Made by a program: the position numbers and the translations under genes | In this document: in pieces, positions 1-7,134 of the stretch | Layout of the letters: every line of letters begins with the position of its first letter | How positions within the stretch are numbered: position 1 is the first letter of the stretch | The notes under the pieces: generated by a model | Databases searched by the model: none | What the model saw: only the letters and a program-made list of their open reading frames with translations | What the model was told of the DNA's origin: nothing | Origin: Bifidobacterium breve | GTDB lineage: Bacteria; Actinomycetota; Actinomycetes; S36-B12 | DNA length: 22,702 bases | Direction of reading: 5' to 3' | Assembly (NCBI GenBank): GCA_945900705.1 | Contig: CAMDKJ010000007.1 | Span: 1-22,702, forward strand

Positions 1-1
1 C

Positions 2-325
2 ACGAACCCCATGAGGGTCGCAAATAGGTCAGCATTGGCGGTCGAATTGACCGCGGTTTTGGGAACCCACGGCGCCGAACATTGGCAACGGCTAATCGCG
101 GCTGCCGGGGTGCCATGTGGTCCGATCAACGACATCTCCCAAGCGTTCAAGCTGGCCACCGACCTTGGGCTTGACCCAATCGCCGTGATCAACAAGAACG
201 GTGAGTCAGTTGCTCAGGTCGCAAACCCGGTCGACTATTCAGAGACCCCGGTCACCTACCGCCTCGCCCCACCGACCGTTGGCCAAGATAACGCTGCTCT
301 CATCGCCGAATTTAGCCTGACATGA
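2..325 (+). CDS. Type III (CaiB/BaiF) CoA-transferase, C-terminal fragment cut by window edge
   Basis: The reading frame is open from the left edge, so only the last ~107 residues of the protein are visible. It begins in the typical C-terminal stretch of family III CoA-transferases (a 'NP.RVANR.AL' run), followed by 'AAGVPCGPINDISQAF', which is the hallmark region in which this family closes its small domain. Enzymes of this family move CoA from an acyl-CoA donor to a free carboxylic acid in the cytoplasm. The catalytic Asp lies upstream, outside the window, so activity and substrate cannot be judged. The stop codon overlaps the start of the following GntR regulator by four bases (ATGA), indicating translational coupling and a shared transcript. 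It is the first of three such CoA-transferases in this window. Confidence 0.88.
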   Translation, partial: TNPMRVANRSALAVELTAVLGTHGAEHWQRLIAAAGVPCGPINDISQAFKLATDLGLDPIAVINKNGESVAQVANPVDYSETPVTYRLAPPTVGQDNAALIAEFSLT

Positions 326-969
326 GAGCCAAACCCAAGACCACTCAAGAAGAAGTCCTCGCCCTGCTGCGCGTGGAGATCCTCACCGGGAGCCTGCAAC
401 CTGGCCAGCAGATCGTGCAGGATCTCCTCGCCGAGAAATTCGGGGTGAGCCGAGTACCGCTTCGTGAGGCACTTAAAATCTTGGAGGGTGAAGGGCAAGT
501 AACCCACCACCTTCACCGCGGCTACTTCGTTGCTGAGTTGAGTATCAATGACCTGCAAGAGGTGTATCGCCTTCGCGCCATACTTGAGCGTGAAGCCGTG
601 ACAGCCGCGGTCTCAAATATCACCGATCGTGATCTGCTAGCCATTGCTGAGCTCGCGGCGCAAGTACGAAAAGCTACGAAAAGTAGCGAGGTACTTGCCA
701 TCACGGCGGCCAATCGAGCCTTCCATTTCGCAATCTTTGAACTAAGTGAAATGCCAAGATTGGTGCGCCTACTTCGTCAACTTTGGGATGCCACCGACGT
801 TTACCGCTCGGTCTATTTCACGCAGGCCGCGAACCGGGAGCGGATTCTGCTCGAGCATGATGAAATTCTCGACGCACTAAGTTCACGCAGTGTGGCACGC
901 TCTATTAGGTGGCATGACACCCATCGCGAAAACTCGGTCGCGAGCGTGAGCGCAGTTATTGCCGGCTAA
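322..969 (+). CDS. GntR-family transcriptional regulator, FCD subfamily
   Basis: A 215-residue protein with the standard two-domain layout. An N-terminal winged helix-turn-helix spans about residues 5-70 ('FGVSRVPLREALKILEGEG' is the recognition-helix region). An all-helical FCD effector domain spans about residues 75-210. FCD metal-site candidates are N131 and H135 ('NRAFHFAIF'), H179 ('EHDEIL') and H201. FadR-type regulators of this group bind small carboxylates and usually repress neighbouring catabolic genes. The ATG lies inside the stop of the upstream CoA-transferase (ATGA), so it is probably cotranscribed with it and may control that catabolic operon. The effector is unknown. The length is normal for the family. 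Confidence 0.93.
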   Translation: MRAKPKTTQEEVLALLRVEILTGSLQPGQQIVQDLLAEKFGVSRVPLREALKILEGEGQVTHHLHRGYFVAELSINDLQEVYRLRAILEREAVTAAVSNITDRDLLAIAELAAQVRKATKSSEVLAITAANRAFHFAIFELSEMPRLVRLLRQLWDATDVYRSVYFTQAANRERILLEHDEILDALSSRSVARSIRWHDTHRENSVASVSAVIAG

Positions 970-999
970 CCAACCACCCGGCGGCAATAAATAGTTTTT
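958..999 (+). terminator. Probable intrinsic terminator after the GntR gene
   Basis: A 7-bp perfect inverted repeat, ATTGCCG at 958-964 and CGGCAAT at 982-988, encloses a 17-base loop. After a short A-rich spacer it is followed by a run of five T at 995-999. The left arm overlaps the last codons of the regulator gene. The arrangement fits a rho-independent terminator, although the gap between stem and T-run is slightly long. Confidence 0.5.
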
Positions 1000-1060
1000 A
1001 CTCACCGTTTGAAGTCAAGGTGATCGAGGCTGAATTCCAAGCATCCAGCCGTTAGAAACC

Positions 1061-1870
1061 CTAGTGGGCTTCGAGGAATCCCTTTAACAGTTCATCAAAC
1101 TTGCGCCTCATATCCTTACCGGCAAAAACGTGTGTCGCTTCCGGCCAGTCCACCGACTGACAGTTCGGCATAAGTTCGGCGATAAGGCCCGTGTGGCGGG
1201 GTGTGGTAATGCAGTCGCGGCCAGCGTTTACGACAACCGCCGGAGTTTGTACGAGAGGCAACTCAGCCCGGGCGTCATACGTCGTGCATGCCTGAACCAG
1301 ACGACGCTGTGCCTCCAGACGCCCATTGAGGTCAGGCCAAGTGCCGTTCACGCCGAGCAAACGGTCACGATTCACATTGTAGAAGTCCCCATTGAAGCTG
1401 TAGCTAGCCGCCAACTTTTGAAACTCGTCCCAACCCATTTTCTCGTGGACATCGACCATCGTGTTCAGCTGGTCTACCATGATTGGATCCGCCCACGCCC
1501 AGCAGCCGGTCATGACGAGCGAACGAGCAAGGTCCGGGCGCAGATAAGCGATCTGCTGCCCGATGCAAGCCCCCATCCCTACCATGCCGACTATGTGAAC
1601 ATTGCTCCAACCGAGGTGATCAAGTAGACCGGTCACGTCGGACGCAAAAAGTTTCATGGACGCCGGCTGCGAGTAATCTTCGGTTGAGTCGCGAATGCCA
1701 CGGTAGTCATAGATTAGAACCTGATAGTTCTCGAATAGGTACCGCGGGGCGTCGGAGATACGCCCATGGCAGAAGGTACCCCATCCGCCCATGCATACTG
1801 CCTTTGGCGCTGACACATCTCCATGAACTTCGTAGTACATGTTATGGGAATTGACTTCGAAAGTGGGCAA
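1061..1870 (-). CDS. Alpha/beta hydrolase, RutD-like, without the usual Ser nucleophile
   Basis: A 269-residue alpha/beta-hydrolase-fold protein. The start is a TTG at 1870 preceded at 5 bases by a strong GAGGAG ribosome site; no better upstream start exists. Visible landmarks are the oxyanion-region 'MGGWGTF' (27-33), 'YDYRG' (54-58), the nucleophile elbow 'VGMVGMGACIGQQ' (94-106), the acid D219 in 'NAGRD' and the base H247 in 'ATHVF'. The expected G-x-S-x-G is absent. The only G-x-Nu-x-G-shaped string is G100-A-C-I-G104, which would make C102 the nucleophile as in dienelactone hydrolases; otherwise the protein is serine-less. It is divergent from the rutA-type gene. RutD (aminoacrylate hydrolase) of the uracil pathway is the same fold and size and, as I recall, also lacks the Ser. 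A RutD-like role is inferred; another C-C or amide hydrolase is possible. Confidence 0.82.
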   Translation of the reverse strand: MPTFEVNSHNMYYEVHGDVSAPKAVCMGGWGTFCHGRISDAPRYLFENYQVLIYDYRGIRDSTEDYSQPASMKLFASDVTGLLDHLGWSNVHIVGMVGMGACIGQQIAYLRPDLARSLVMTGCWAWADPIMVDQLNTMVDVHEKMGWDEFQKLAASYSFNGDFYNVNRDRLLGVNGTWPDLNGRLEAQRRLVQACTTYDARAELPLVQTPAVVVNAGRDCITTPRHTGLIAELMPNCQSVDWPEATHVFAGKDMRRKFDELLKGFLEAH

Positions 1871-2032
1871 AAGAACTCCTCAGAAGGGACTGCCGAATGG
1901 TACCCGAAACCTGAGACCGTCGCAGCCCCAAACAGGTGGCCATTTAGTTCGCTAATCGCCAGATTTTCTGAAATGGAGGTGCCGCCACGGCTCCGGCCCT
2001 ATATTCTGCCCTTAGTACTATTCATCGAAATC

Positions 2033-2048
2033 TTTTGGCTTGCCAAAA
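2033..2048. promoter_or_regulatory. Perfect palindrome upstream of rutA-type gene, candidate operator
   Basis: TTTTGGC and GCCAAAA (7-bp arms, 2-base spacer TT) form a perfect inverted repeat. It ends five bases before the GAGGAGA ribosome site (2054-2060) and 18 bases before the GTG start of the rutA-type gene. It lies in the 196-base divergent region shared with the alpha/beta hydrolase gene. The position would suit a repressor operator or an attenuating RNA hairpin. No regulator can be assigned from sequence. Confidence 0.4.
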
Positions 2049-2066
2049 TAGTAGAGGAGATCACAG

Positions 2067-3140
2067 GTGGACCTCGGCGTTTTCATCCCCATCGGCAACA
2101 ACGGGTGGCTCATTTCAACTACGTCACCTCAATACAAACCAAGTTTCGACCTGAACCTTGAGGTCTGCCAGTTGGCAGAGAAGTATGGTTTTGAATTTGC
2201 GTTATCCATGATCAAATTCCGTGGTTTCGGCGGTGATAGTGAGTTCTGGGACTACAACCTTGAATCCTTCACCCTAATATCAGCAATTGCAGCTCGCACG
2301 GAAAAAATCAAGCTTTTTGCCTCAACCGCCGTTCTTACGCTTCCGCCGGCAGTCGTGGCCCGCATGGCCGTCACCATAGATTCAATTGCTCCCGGGCGCT
2401 TTGGAATTAATATTGTGTCGGGATGGGCTCCGGGTGAGTACGCGCAGATGGGGCTTTGGCCTGGAGATGAGTATTTCGGCTATCGCTACGAATACTCAAC
2501 TGAATATGTCAAGGTGATGCAGGAGCTTTGGGCCACTGGTTCCTGCACCATGGACGGAAAATTCTTCCAGATGGATGACTGCATGTGTAAGCCCACACCG
2601 AGCCACAAGATCGAATTGGTCTGTGCGGGTCAGTCAGAGCGTGGAATGGAGTTTTGTGCGGACTATGGCGATTACCAGTTCGTTCTGGGTACGGGCGTAA
2701 ACACTCCCACCGCCTACGCCCCCGCTAATGAGCAACTGCTCCGCGCCAGCGCAAAGAGCGGCCGCGATATTGGCTCCTACGTTTTGTTCATGGTCATCAC
2801 CGGTGAGACCGATGAGGAAGCCATGGCGAAGTGGCGGCTCTACAACAAGGGTGCGGATGCGAGCGCCCTGTCGTGGATGGCGGTTCAAGCCGATGCAGAC
2901 GAAAGTGCCGGCGAGGGTAGTACCGCCAAGACGATTGCCCTCCCAGAAGGTGCCATCAACTTCAACATGGGCACAATCGTCGGCTCATACGCGACGGTCG
3001 CACGCCTACTTGATGAGGCTGGTTCTGTTCCGGGTACCAAGGGCCTGATGTTGACATTCGATGACTTCGTGAAAGGCATGAAAGTCTTCGGAAAGAAGGT
3101 TCAGCCGCTAATGACTACCCGTAACGTCACCAAACGCTGA
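2067..3140 (+). CDS. rutA: Pyrimidine monooxygenase RutA-type, flavin-dependent
   Basis: A 357-residue luciferase-like flavin monooxygenase that aligns by eye with E. coli RutA along essentially its whole length. Matching blocks are 'GVFIPIGNNGWLIST' (4-18), 'FALSMIKFRGFGGDSEFWD' (44-62), 'LTLPPAVVARMA', 'MGLWPGDEYF', 'VCAGQSERGM', 'GVNTPTAYAP' and 'SYVLFMVITGETD'. RutA opens the uracil or thymine ring between N3 and C4 with O2 and FMNH2 (a flavin-N5-oxide/peroxide mechanism), giving ureidoacrylate-type products. The start is the GTG at 2067 with ribosome site GAGGAGA; the homology begins right after it. No RutB, RutC, RutE, RutF or RutG homologue is evident next to it. Reduced flavin must come from elsewhere, possibly from the WrbA-like neighbour. 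A related N-heterocycle rather than uracil could be the substrate. A strong terminator follows. Confidence 0.93.
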   Translation: MDLGVFIPIGNNGWLISTTSPQYKPSFDLNLEVCQLAEKYGFEFALSMIKFRGFGGDSEFWDYNLESFTLISAIAARTEKIKLFASTAVLTLPPAVVARMAVTIDSIAPGRFGINIVSGWAPGEYAQMGLWPGDEYFGYRYEYSTEYVKVMQELWATGSCTMDGKFFQMDDCMCKPTPSHKIELVCAGQSERGMEFCADYGDYQFVLGTGVNTPTAYAPANEQLLRASAKSGRDIGSYVLFMVITGETDEEAMAKWRLYNKGADASALSWMAVQADADESAGEGSTAKTIALPEGAINFNMGTIVGSYATVARLLDEAGSVPGTKGLMLTFDDFVKGMKVFGKKVQPLMTTRNVTKR

Positions 3141-3151
3141 CAATTTTCTCG

Positions 3152-3191
3152 AAAAGGGTGTGGCCGGGATTTTTGCGGGCACACCCTTTTT
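3152..3191 (+). terminator. Strong intrinsic terminator after rutA-type gene, likely bidirectional
   Basis: An 11-bp perfect stem, AAAAGGGTGTG at 3152-3162 pairing with CACACCCTTTT at 3180-3190, has a 17-base loop and a T-run (3187-3191). The A-run on the left arm becomes a T-run on the other strand, so it can also stop the convergent WrbA-like transcript. It sits 11 bases after the rutA stop codon. Confidence 0.85.
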
Positions 3192-3299
3192 AGGCTGGCA
3201 AATTGGGAGCCAACAACCAAAAAGGCGGGCGGTGAAGTTTGTTACTTACCGACCGAGGGCTGACACCGATGGTGAGAATGCGCTCAGGCAACACCTCAC

Positions 3300-3926
3300 T
3301 CAAGCCTGTGCCTCCTTACCCGTGCAAAGCCAACCTGTGACTCGTGCGAGTCTTGCCCCCTGCATGCGGGCAGCAGTCAGGGCCACCTCATCGGGAGCCG
3401 CCCCGCTGCGGGAAACGAATGAAGCTCCATACGGGTTTCCGGAGACCTTGAGCAGATGCTCATTTTCATAACCGAGCGGCAGCACAATTGATCCCCAGTG
3501 ATAGAAGTGATTATTAATTGCGAGGATGGTTGACTCCAATCCCCCGTGAGCCGTTGAACTGGAAGTAAAGGCTGTTCCCACCTTGTCTACGAGGGCCCCT
3601 TTCGCCCATAAGCCCCCCGTAGTGTCAAGAAAAGCTTTCATCTGACTCGCGGGGCCGCCAAAGCGCGTAGGCGAGCCGATGGCAATGGCATCAGCCCAAG
3701 CAATATCGTCGAGAGTGGCAACCGGCTCTTTGGCATTAGTTTTGACGAACTCAGCCCATTTTGGGTTGTAGGCGATCGCCTCAGGGGGGGCCAATTCCGC
3801 TACGCATCGCACCCTGACCTGTGCCCCCGCAGAAGCGGCACCTTCGCCAAGTGCTTCTGCCATCGCGGCAACATTACCCGTTGACGAGTAATAGATGACG
3901 GCAACATTGCAGGTGGTCTTACTCAT
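3300..3926 (-). CDS. Flavodoxin-fold NAD(P)H:quinone oxidoreductase, WrbA type IV family
   Basis: A 208-residue flavodoxin-fold protein. The FMN phosphate loop is 'YSSTGN' (13-18). The flavin-edge loop is 'GSPTRFGGPASQMKAFLD' (84-101), followed by the WrbA-specific 'AFTSSSTAHGGLESTILA' run; 'GNPYGASF' near the C-terminus is also typical. WrbA enzymes reduce quinones with NAD(P)H through bound FMN in the cytoplasm. The start chosen is the ATG at 3926, preceded by AGGAG at 5 bases; a longer upstream frame has no family similarity. It lies 17 bases downstream of the HMG-CoA-lyase-like gene on the same strand and is convergent with the rutA-type gene. Supplying reduced flavin to RutA is a reasonable but untested idea. 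Confidence 0.9.
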   Translation of the reverse strand: MSKTTCNVAVIYYSSTGNVAAMAEALGEGAASAGAQVRVRCVAELAPPEAIAYNPKWAEFVKTNAKEPVATLDDIAWADAIAIGSPTRFGGPASQMKAFLDTTGGLWAKGALVDKVGTAFTSSSTAHGGLESTILAINNHFYHWGSIVLPLGYENEHLLKVSGNPYGASFVSRSGAAPDEVALTAARMQGARLARVTGWLCTGKEAQA

Positions 3927-3943
3927 TGCGCTCCTATGCTTAA

Positions 3944-4849
3944 TTACGAAATGGGTGGGAAAATACCGGCGCGACCGACCAGAGCCGGTGGTGTGCGTTC
4001 CAACAGGCTGCCAACCCAATCAGCGGTTACGACTATGACATCGCGCTTAATTCCTGTGTAGAAACCACTTCGCACGGCGAGAAAGTCCAGATCTTCGGTG
4101 GCGATATTTCCGGTTGCCGCAGGTGAAAATGGACAGCCCCCGAAACCCCCCGCTGCAGCATCAAGTACACGCACACCCTCCTCAAGGGCAGCAGCTGCAT
4201 TCGCATAGCCGGTGTTGCGTGTGTTATGAAAGTGAAACCGCACAGGGATTCCAGGAGCTACCTCGCGAACCATGCGGGTCAATGCCCGGACCTGCGCAGG
4301 CACGCCCACTCCGATTGTGTCGGCTAGGGCGATCTCATCTACTCCGGCCTCAGCAAAGACACGCACCACAGCGCGCACCTGATCTACACTCACCTCCCCA
4401 TCGAATGGACAACCGAAAGCAACCGCGGCCGTTCCCGTAACGGGAACACCCGCACTTTTTGCATCAGCGGTCACCGCTCGGACCACCTGTAGCATGTCGG
4501 CGACATCAATGTTCTGATTGGCCCGACTCATTCCATTAGTCGAAGGCACAACCACATTTATCTCGTCCACACTGCTAGCCAATGCTCGGTCATTCCCTCT
4601 CTGGTTTAGGACCAGCCCGCTATAGGAGACTCCAATGTCTCGTTGAAGGCCCGCCATCACTTCCTCAGCAAAGGCCATCTGCGGCACGAGCTTAGGATTG
4701 ACGAAACTCACCGCCTCTATACGACGAACACCTGCTTCAACCAACCGGTTGATAAGTTCAATTCGATCGTCGACAGACAACGGGATACGCTCGTTTTGCA
4801 GGCCATCACGCGGACAGACCTCAAGGATGGTTATCTTTTCGCTGGACAT
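3944..4849 (-). CDS. HMG-CoA-lyase-family aldol lyase
   Basis: A ~301-residue TIM-barrel lyase of the hydroxymethylglutaryl-CoA lyase family, which splits 3-hydroxy-3-methyl-acyl-CoA esters into acetyl-CoA and a ketone or oxo acid. Seen are the N-terminal 'EVCPRDGLQNE' (catalytic D15), 'SFVNPKLVPQM', the metal ligands in 'FHFHNT' (H206, H208) and the mobile catalytic Cys loop 'GGCPFSPAATGN' (C239). All expected active-site residues are present and the length is normal. The start at 4849 has GAGG five bases upstream; an in-frame ATG at 4858 would add three residues. The exact substrate (HMG-CoA, citramalyl-CoA or another branched hydroxyacyl-CoA) cannot be told. The three CoA-transferases in the window could supply its CoA-ester substrate. 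Confidence 0.92.
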   Translation of the reverse strand: MSSEKITILEVCPRDGLQNERIPLSVDDRIELINRLVEAGVRRIEAVSFVNPKLVPQMAFAEEVMAGLQRDIGVSYSGLVLNQRGNDRALASSVDEINVVVPSTNGMSRANQNIDVADMLQVVRAVTADAKSAGVPVTGTAAVAFGCPFDGEVSVDQVRAVVRVFAEAGVDEIALADTIGVGVPAQVRALTRMVREVAPGIPVRFHFHNTRNTGYANAAAALEEGVRVLDAAAGGFGGCPFSPAATGNIATEDLDFLAVRSGFYTGIKRDVIVVTADWVGSLLERTPPALVGRAGIFPPIS

Positions 4850-5017
4850 AGGCCTCATTTTGCCATCATTCGCGATAAGTTAATAGACGGTAGACAATCA
4901 CACTAGCAACTCACAGGTTTCGACCTCTTGTTATCGAGAAGCTACCCCGCCTAAAGTCTAGGCCTCGGCGCGCTAATCCACATCTCGGCCATTGAACTCG
5001 GCCACTCGTGTGAGGGA

Positions 5018-5917
5018 TCATTCCGCGGCAGGTGAGTCGTACATGAACCGGTACAAATCCGGGCGCCGGTCATTCCAGACCGGCCAGAGTGAACGCGCCT
5101 TATCCAACTCGGAAAGATCCAGCTCCGCACTTATGATTTCAGGCTGCTGGTGCGCTTTCGCCTCGGCGAGGACTTCACCGCTCGGAGCGATAATGCAGGA
5201 CCGCCCGAAATAGTCGGTCACGTGTCCCCGGTGATTTTCCAACCCCGCCCTGTTGGCTGCGATTACGAAGACTCCAACTTCCATTGCCCGGAGCCGCAAG
5301 TCATCAACAAATAATGATTCGCGCCAGCCAAAAGATGAGACGGCAGCAATCACCACCTGCGCTCCAAGGTGCCGATTTGCTAACCATACTTCAGAAAAGG
5401 CGCGGTCGTAGCAAATAAGTGCCCCCAGCCGCACCCCATCGAGATCGAAAGTCATCGGCGACGGCCCAGGCTTGCAGTACGCAGCCTCATCTACCCTCAG
5501 GTCTCCAGAGAACACCGACGGCGCAGTCAGCTTTCGAAAAGTCTGATATCGCTCGCCGTGCGGACCTACACCTTCAACAAGGTCTCCGCGGCTATCCAGC
5601 AATACCAGTGAGTTGTACACAATTCCATCCACGCCCCTTTCCGCCATCCCAAATGCGAGCGCCGTCGATGTCTTGCGGGCAATATCGGAAAAAAACTTAG
5701 TTGTTGGCCCGTCCACAGGTTCAGCCCAGTTTTGAGCTTCAGGATCAAATGGACCGGAGGCAAAGTAGGGAGTGGTACACAATTCCGGCAAGAGGACCAA
5801 ATCTCTGCTGTTATGCGAGGCCTGTTGGACTAGAACGGCCAAGGCCGCTAGATTCTCCGGTACCGAAGGCCCGCAGCCCCCGGATTGCACTACCGCAACC
5901 TTCAAAGCACTCTCCAT
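5018..5917 (-). CDS. Nitrilase-superfamily carbon-nitrogen hydrolase (N-carbamoyl or amide hydrolase type)
   Basis: A 299-residue protein of the nitrilase superfamily. The Glu-Lys-Cys triad is visible: E45 in 'LLPELCTTPYF', K129 in 'FRKLTAP' and C169 in 'ALICYDRAFSE'. These enzymes hydrolyse amides, nitriles or N-carbamoyl groups. The 'ICYDRAF.E' and 'NRAG.E' context resembles beta-ureidopropionase or N-carbamoylputrescine amidase more than true nitrilases. Near a RutA-type ring-opening enzyme, removal of a ureido (carbamoyl) group is an attractive role, but that is inference. The start at the ATG 5917 is where family similarity begins; the longer frame to 6022 runs into the regulatory region of the divergent ABC operon. 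The ribosome site before 5917 is weak. Confidence 0.88.
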   Translation of the reverse strand: MESALKVAVVQSGGCGPSVPENLAALAVLVQQASHNSRDLVLLPELCTTPYFASGPFDPEAQNWAEPVDGPTTKFFSDIARKTSTALAFGMAERGVDGIVYNSLVLLDSRGDLVEGVGPHGERYQTFRKLTAPSVFSGDLRVDEAAYCKPGPSPMTFDLDGVRLGALICYDRAFSEVWLANRHLGAQVVIAAVSSFGWRESLFVDDLRLRAMEVGVFVIAANRAGLENHRGHVTDYFGRSCIIAPSGEVLAEAKAHQQPEIISAELDLSELDKARSLWPVWNDRRPDLYRFMYDSPAAE

Positions 5918-5993
5918 CGCATAAGGGCTCAACCTACCCAGATCTACGCTCCCCGTCCAGAACTTCCCCGCCTCTTCCGTCCAGCGGGCCAAA

Positions 5994-6024
5994 GGGACAA
6001 TTTGCCGAGTTAAACGGGACAATT
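5994..6024. promoter_or_regulatory. Direct repeat GGGACAATT x2, 22-bp period, candidate operator
   Basis: Identical 9-mers GGGACAATT occur at 5994-6002 and 6016-6024. Their centres are 22 bp apart, close to two helical turns, so both face the same side of the DNA. They lie in the 186-base divergent region between the nitrilase-family gene and the ABC importer operon. A second pair of direct repeats, CCGTCCAG at 5953-5960 and 5977-5984 (24-bp period), lies just upstream. The pattern suits a tandem-binding regulator. Confidence 0.45.
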
Positions 6025-6066
6025 ACAACAATTCGGTGGCTCAGCGTGCGTAAAGGCTCTACATAT

Positions 6067-6074
6067 TGTATGCA
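6067..6074. promoter_or_regulatory. TGTATGCA element before the ABC operon, possible GntR/FCD site
   Basis: The octamer TGTATGCA sits inside TATTGTATGCATA, 30 bases before the permease start. FCD-type GntR regulators often bind sites resembling TTGTATACAA, and two such regulators are encoded in this window. The same octamer (reverse complement) lies upstream of the CoA-transferase at 21550. This is a weak candidate based on similarity only. Confidence 0.25.
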
Positions 6075-6103
6075 TAGGGGTCAATAAGCGAAAGGATCTG
6101 TCA

Positions 6104-7117
6104 GTGCCATCGGCCACCATCAAGATCGAGGCTCGAGAGAAAGCCCGGCAAAGCGGAGTTATGGCTCGACGGGTTCAAGCGTATTCGATCCTTGTTGCGT
6201 GGGCGGTCCTTATCTTGGTCTTCACTCTTTTGCTGCCCGATACCTTCCTCACTGTTCAAAATTTCACCGCCATCGCCAACTCGAAGACCGCTACTGTTCT
6301 GCTCACTTTGGGCTTGATTTTTGCACTTGCCGCTGGCGAATTTGACTTGAGCATCGGGGCGGCGCTTTCCTTGGGGGCGGCGATCCCGGCGTGGCTGTAC
6401 GACGTATACGGGACTCCCGTTTTGATCGGTATCCTCGTCGCGTTGATGGCGGCCGCGCTAATGGGAACACTAAATGCCTTACTTTCAGTGAGATACAGCA
6501 TCCCTTCGCTGGTGGTAACCCTTGGTACCGGAACGGCCGTCATTGGCTTGGTGGCCGGTATCGTCGGTAACAGCACAATTTCTATTCGCGGCGACTGGTG
6601 GAACGTGGTGCTCACCCACCGTACCTTCGGTCTTTACACCTCGTTCTGGATCGTGATGCTAATCGCCTTGATTATTTGGTATATCCTGCAACAGACTCCC
6701 ATCGGCCGGCACCTTTATTTTGTGGGCCAAGGTCGTGAGGTTGCCCGCCTTGCGGGTATCAGGGTGAATGCTTACCGATACGCAGCCCTGATCACGTCAG
6801 CGACACTTGGCTGTCTCGCTGGAGCGTTCCTGCTCGGGAACACCGGAGCCATCCAAGCGCGAATCGGGCAGTTCTTTATTTTGGCTGCCTTTGCGGCAGC
6901 ATTTCTAGGCTCCACAGCCATCGTTCCCGGGCGGTTCAATGCCTGGGGCACCGTGGTGGCTGTTTACTTTATTGAAACCGGTATCACCGGACTACAGCTC
7001 CTAGGCCTTCAGGCCTGGGTTTCGGACGTCTTCTACGGCACCGCGCTCGTGGTCGGCGTCCTCGTGGCTACTCTTGCCACACGTTTGCGGTCGCGCCTTT
7101 CGGCACGGTCGACTTGA
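6104..7117 (+). CDS. ABC importer permease, ribose/RbsC type
   Basis: A 337-residue polytopic inner-membrane protein, about ten hydrophobic segments, of the RbsC/BPD_transp_2 family. The characteristic 'AAGEFDLSIGAALSLGA' block (76-92) is present; homologues have 'GGIDLSVG' here. A cytoplasmic loop 'YFVGQGREVARLAGIRV' (205-221 region) fits the coupling-helix region. The start is the GTG at 6104 with AAAGGA seven bases upstream. It is the first gene of a three-gene importer operon (permease, binding protein, ATPase), an order different from the classical rbs order. This transporter class carries pentoses, nucleosides and some other small ring compounds. The substrate cannot be read from sequence. 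Confidence 0.93.
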   Translation: MPSATIKIEAREKARQSGVMARRVQAYSILVAWAVLILVFTLLLPDTFLTVQNFTAIANSKTATVLLTLGLIFALAAGEFDLSIGAALSLGAAIPAWLYDVYGTPVLIGILVALMAAALMGTLNALLSVRYSIPSLVVTLGTGTAVIGLVAGIVGNSTISIRGDWWNVVLTHRTFGLYTSFWIVMLIALIIWYILQQTPIGRHLYFVGQGREVARLAGIRVNAYRYAALITSATLGCLAGAFLLGNTGAIQARIGQFFILAAFAAAFLGSTAIVPGRFNAWGTVVAVYFIETGITGLQLLGLQAWVSDVFYGTALVVGVLVATLATRLRSRLSARST

Positions 7118-7134
7118 TTACGAGAGGAACACAT

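Noticed and set aside
2042..2052. 11-mer GCCAAAATAGT shared with 21922-21932
   Set aside because: The second copy lacks the palindrome of the first; a chance match of this length is plausible.
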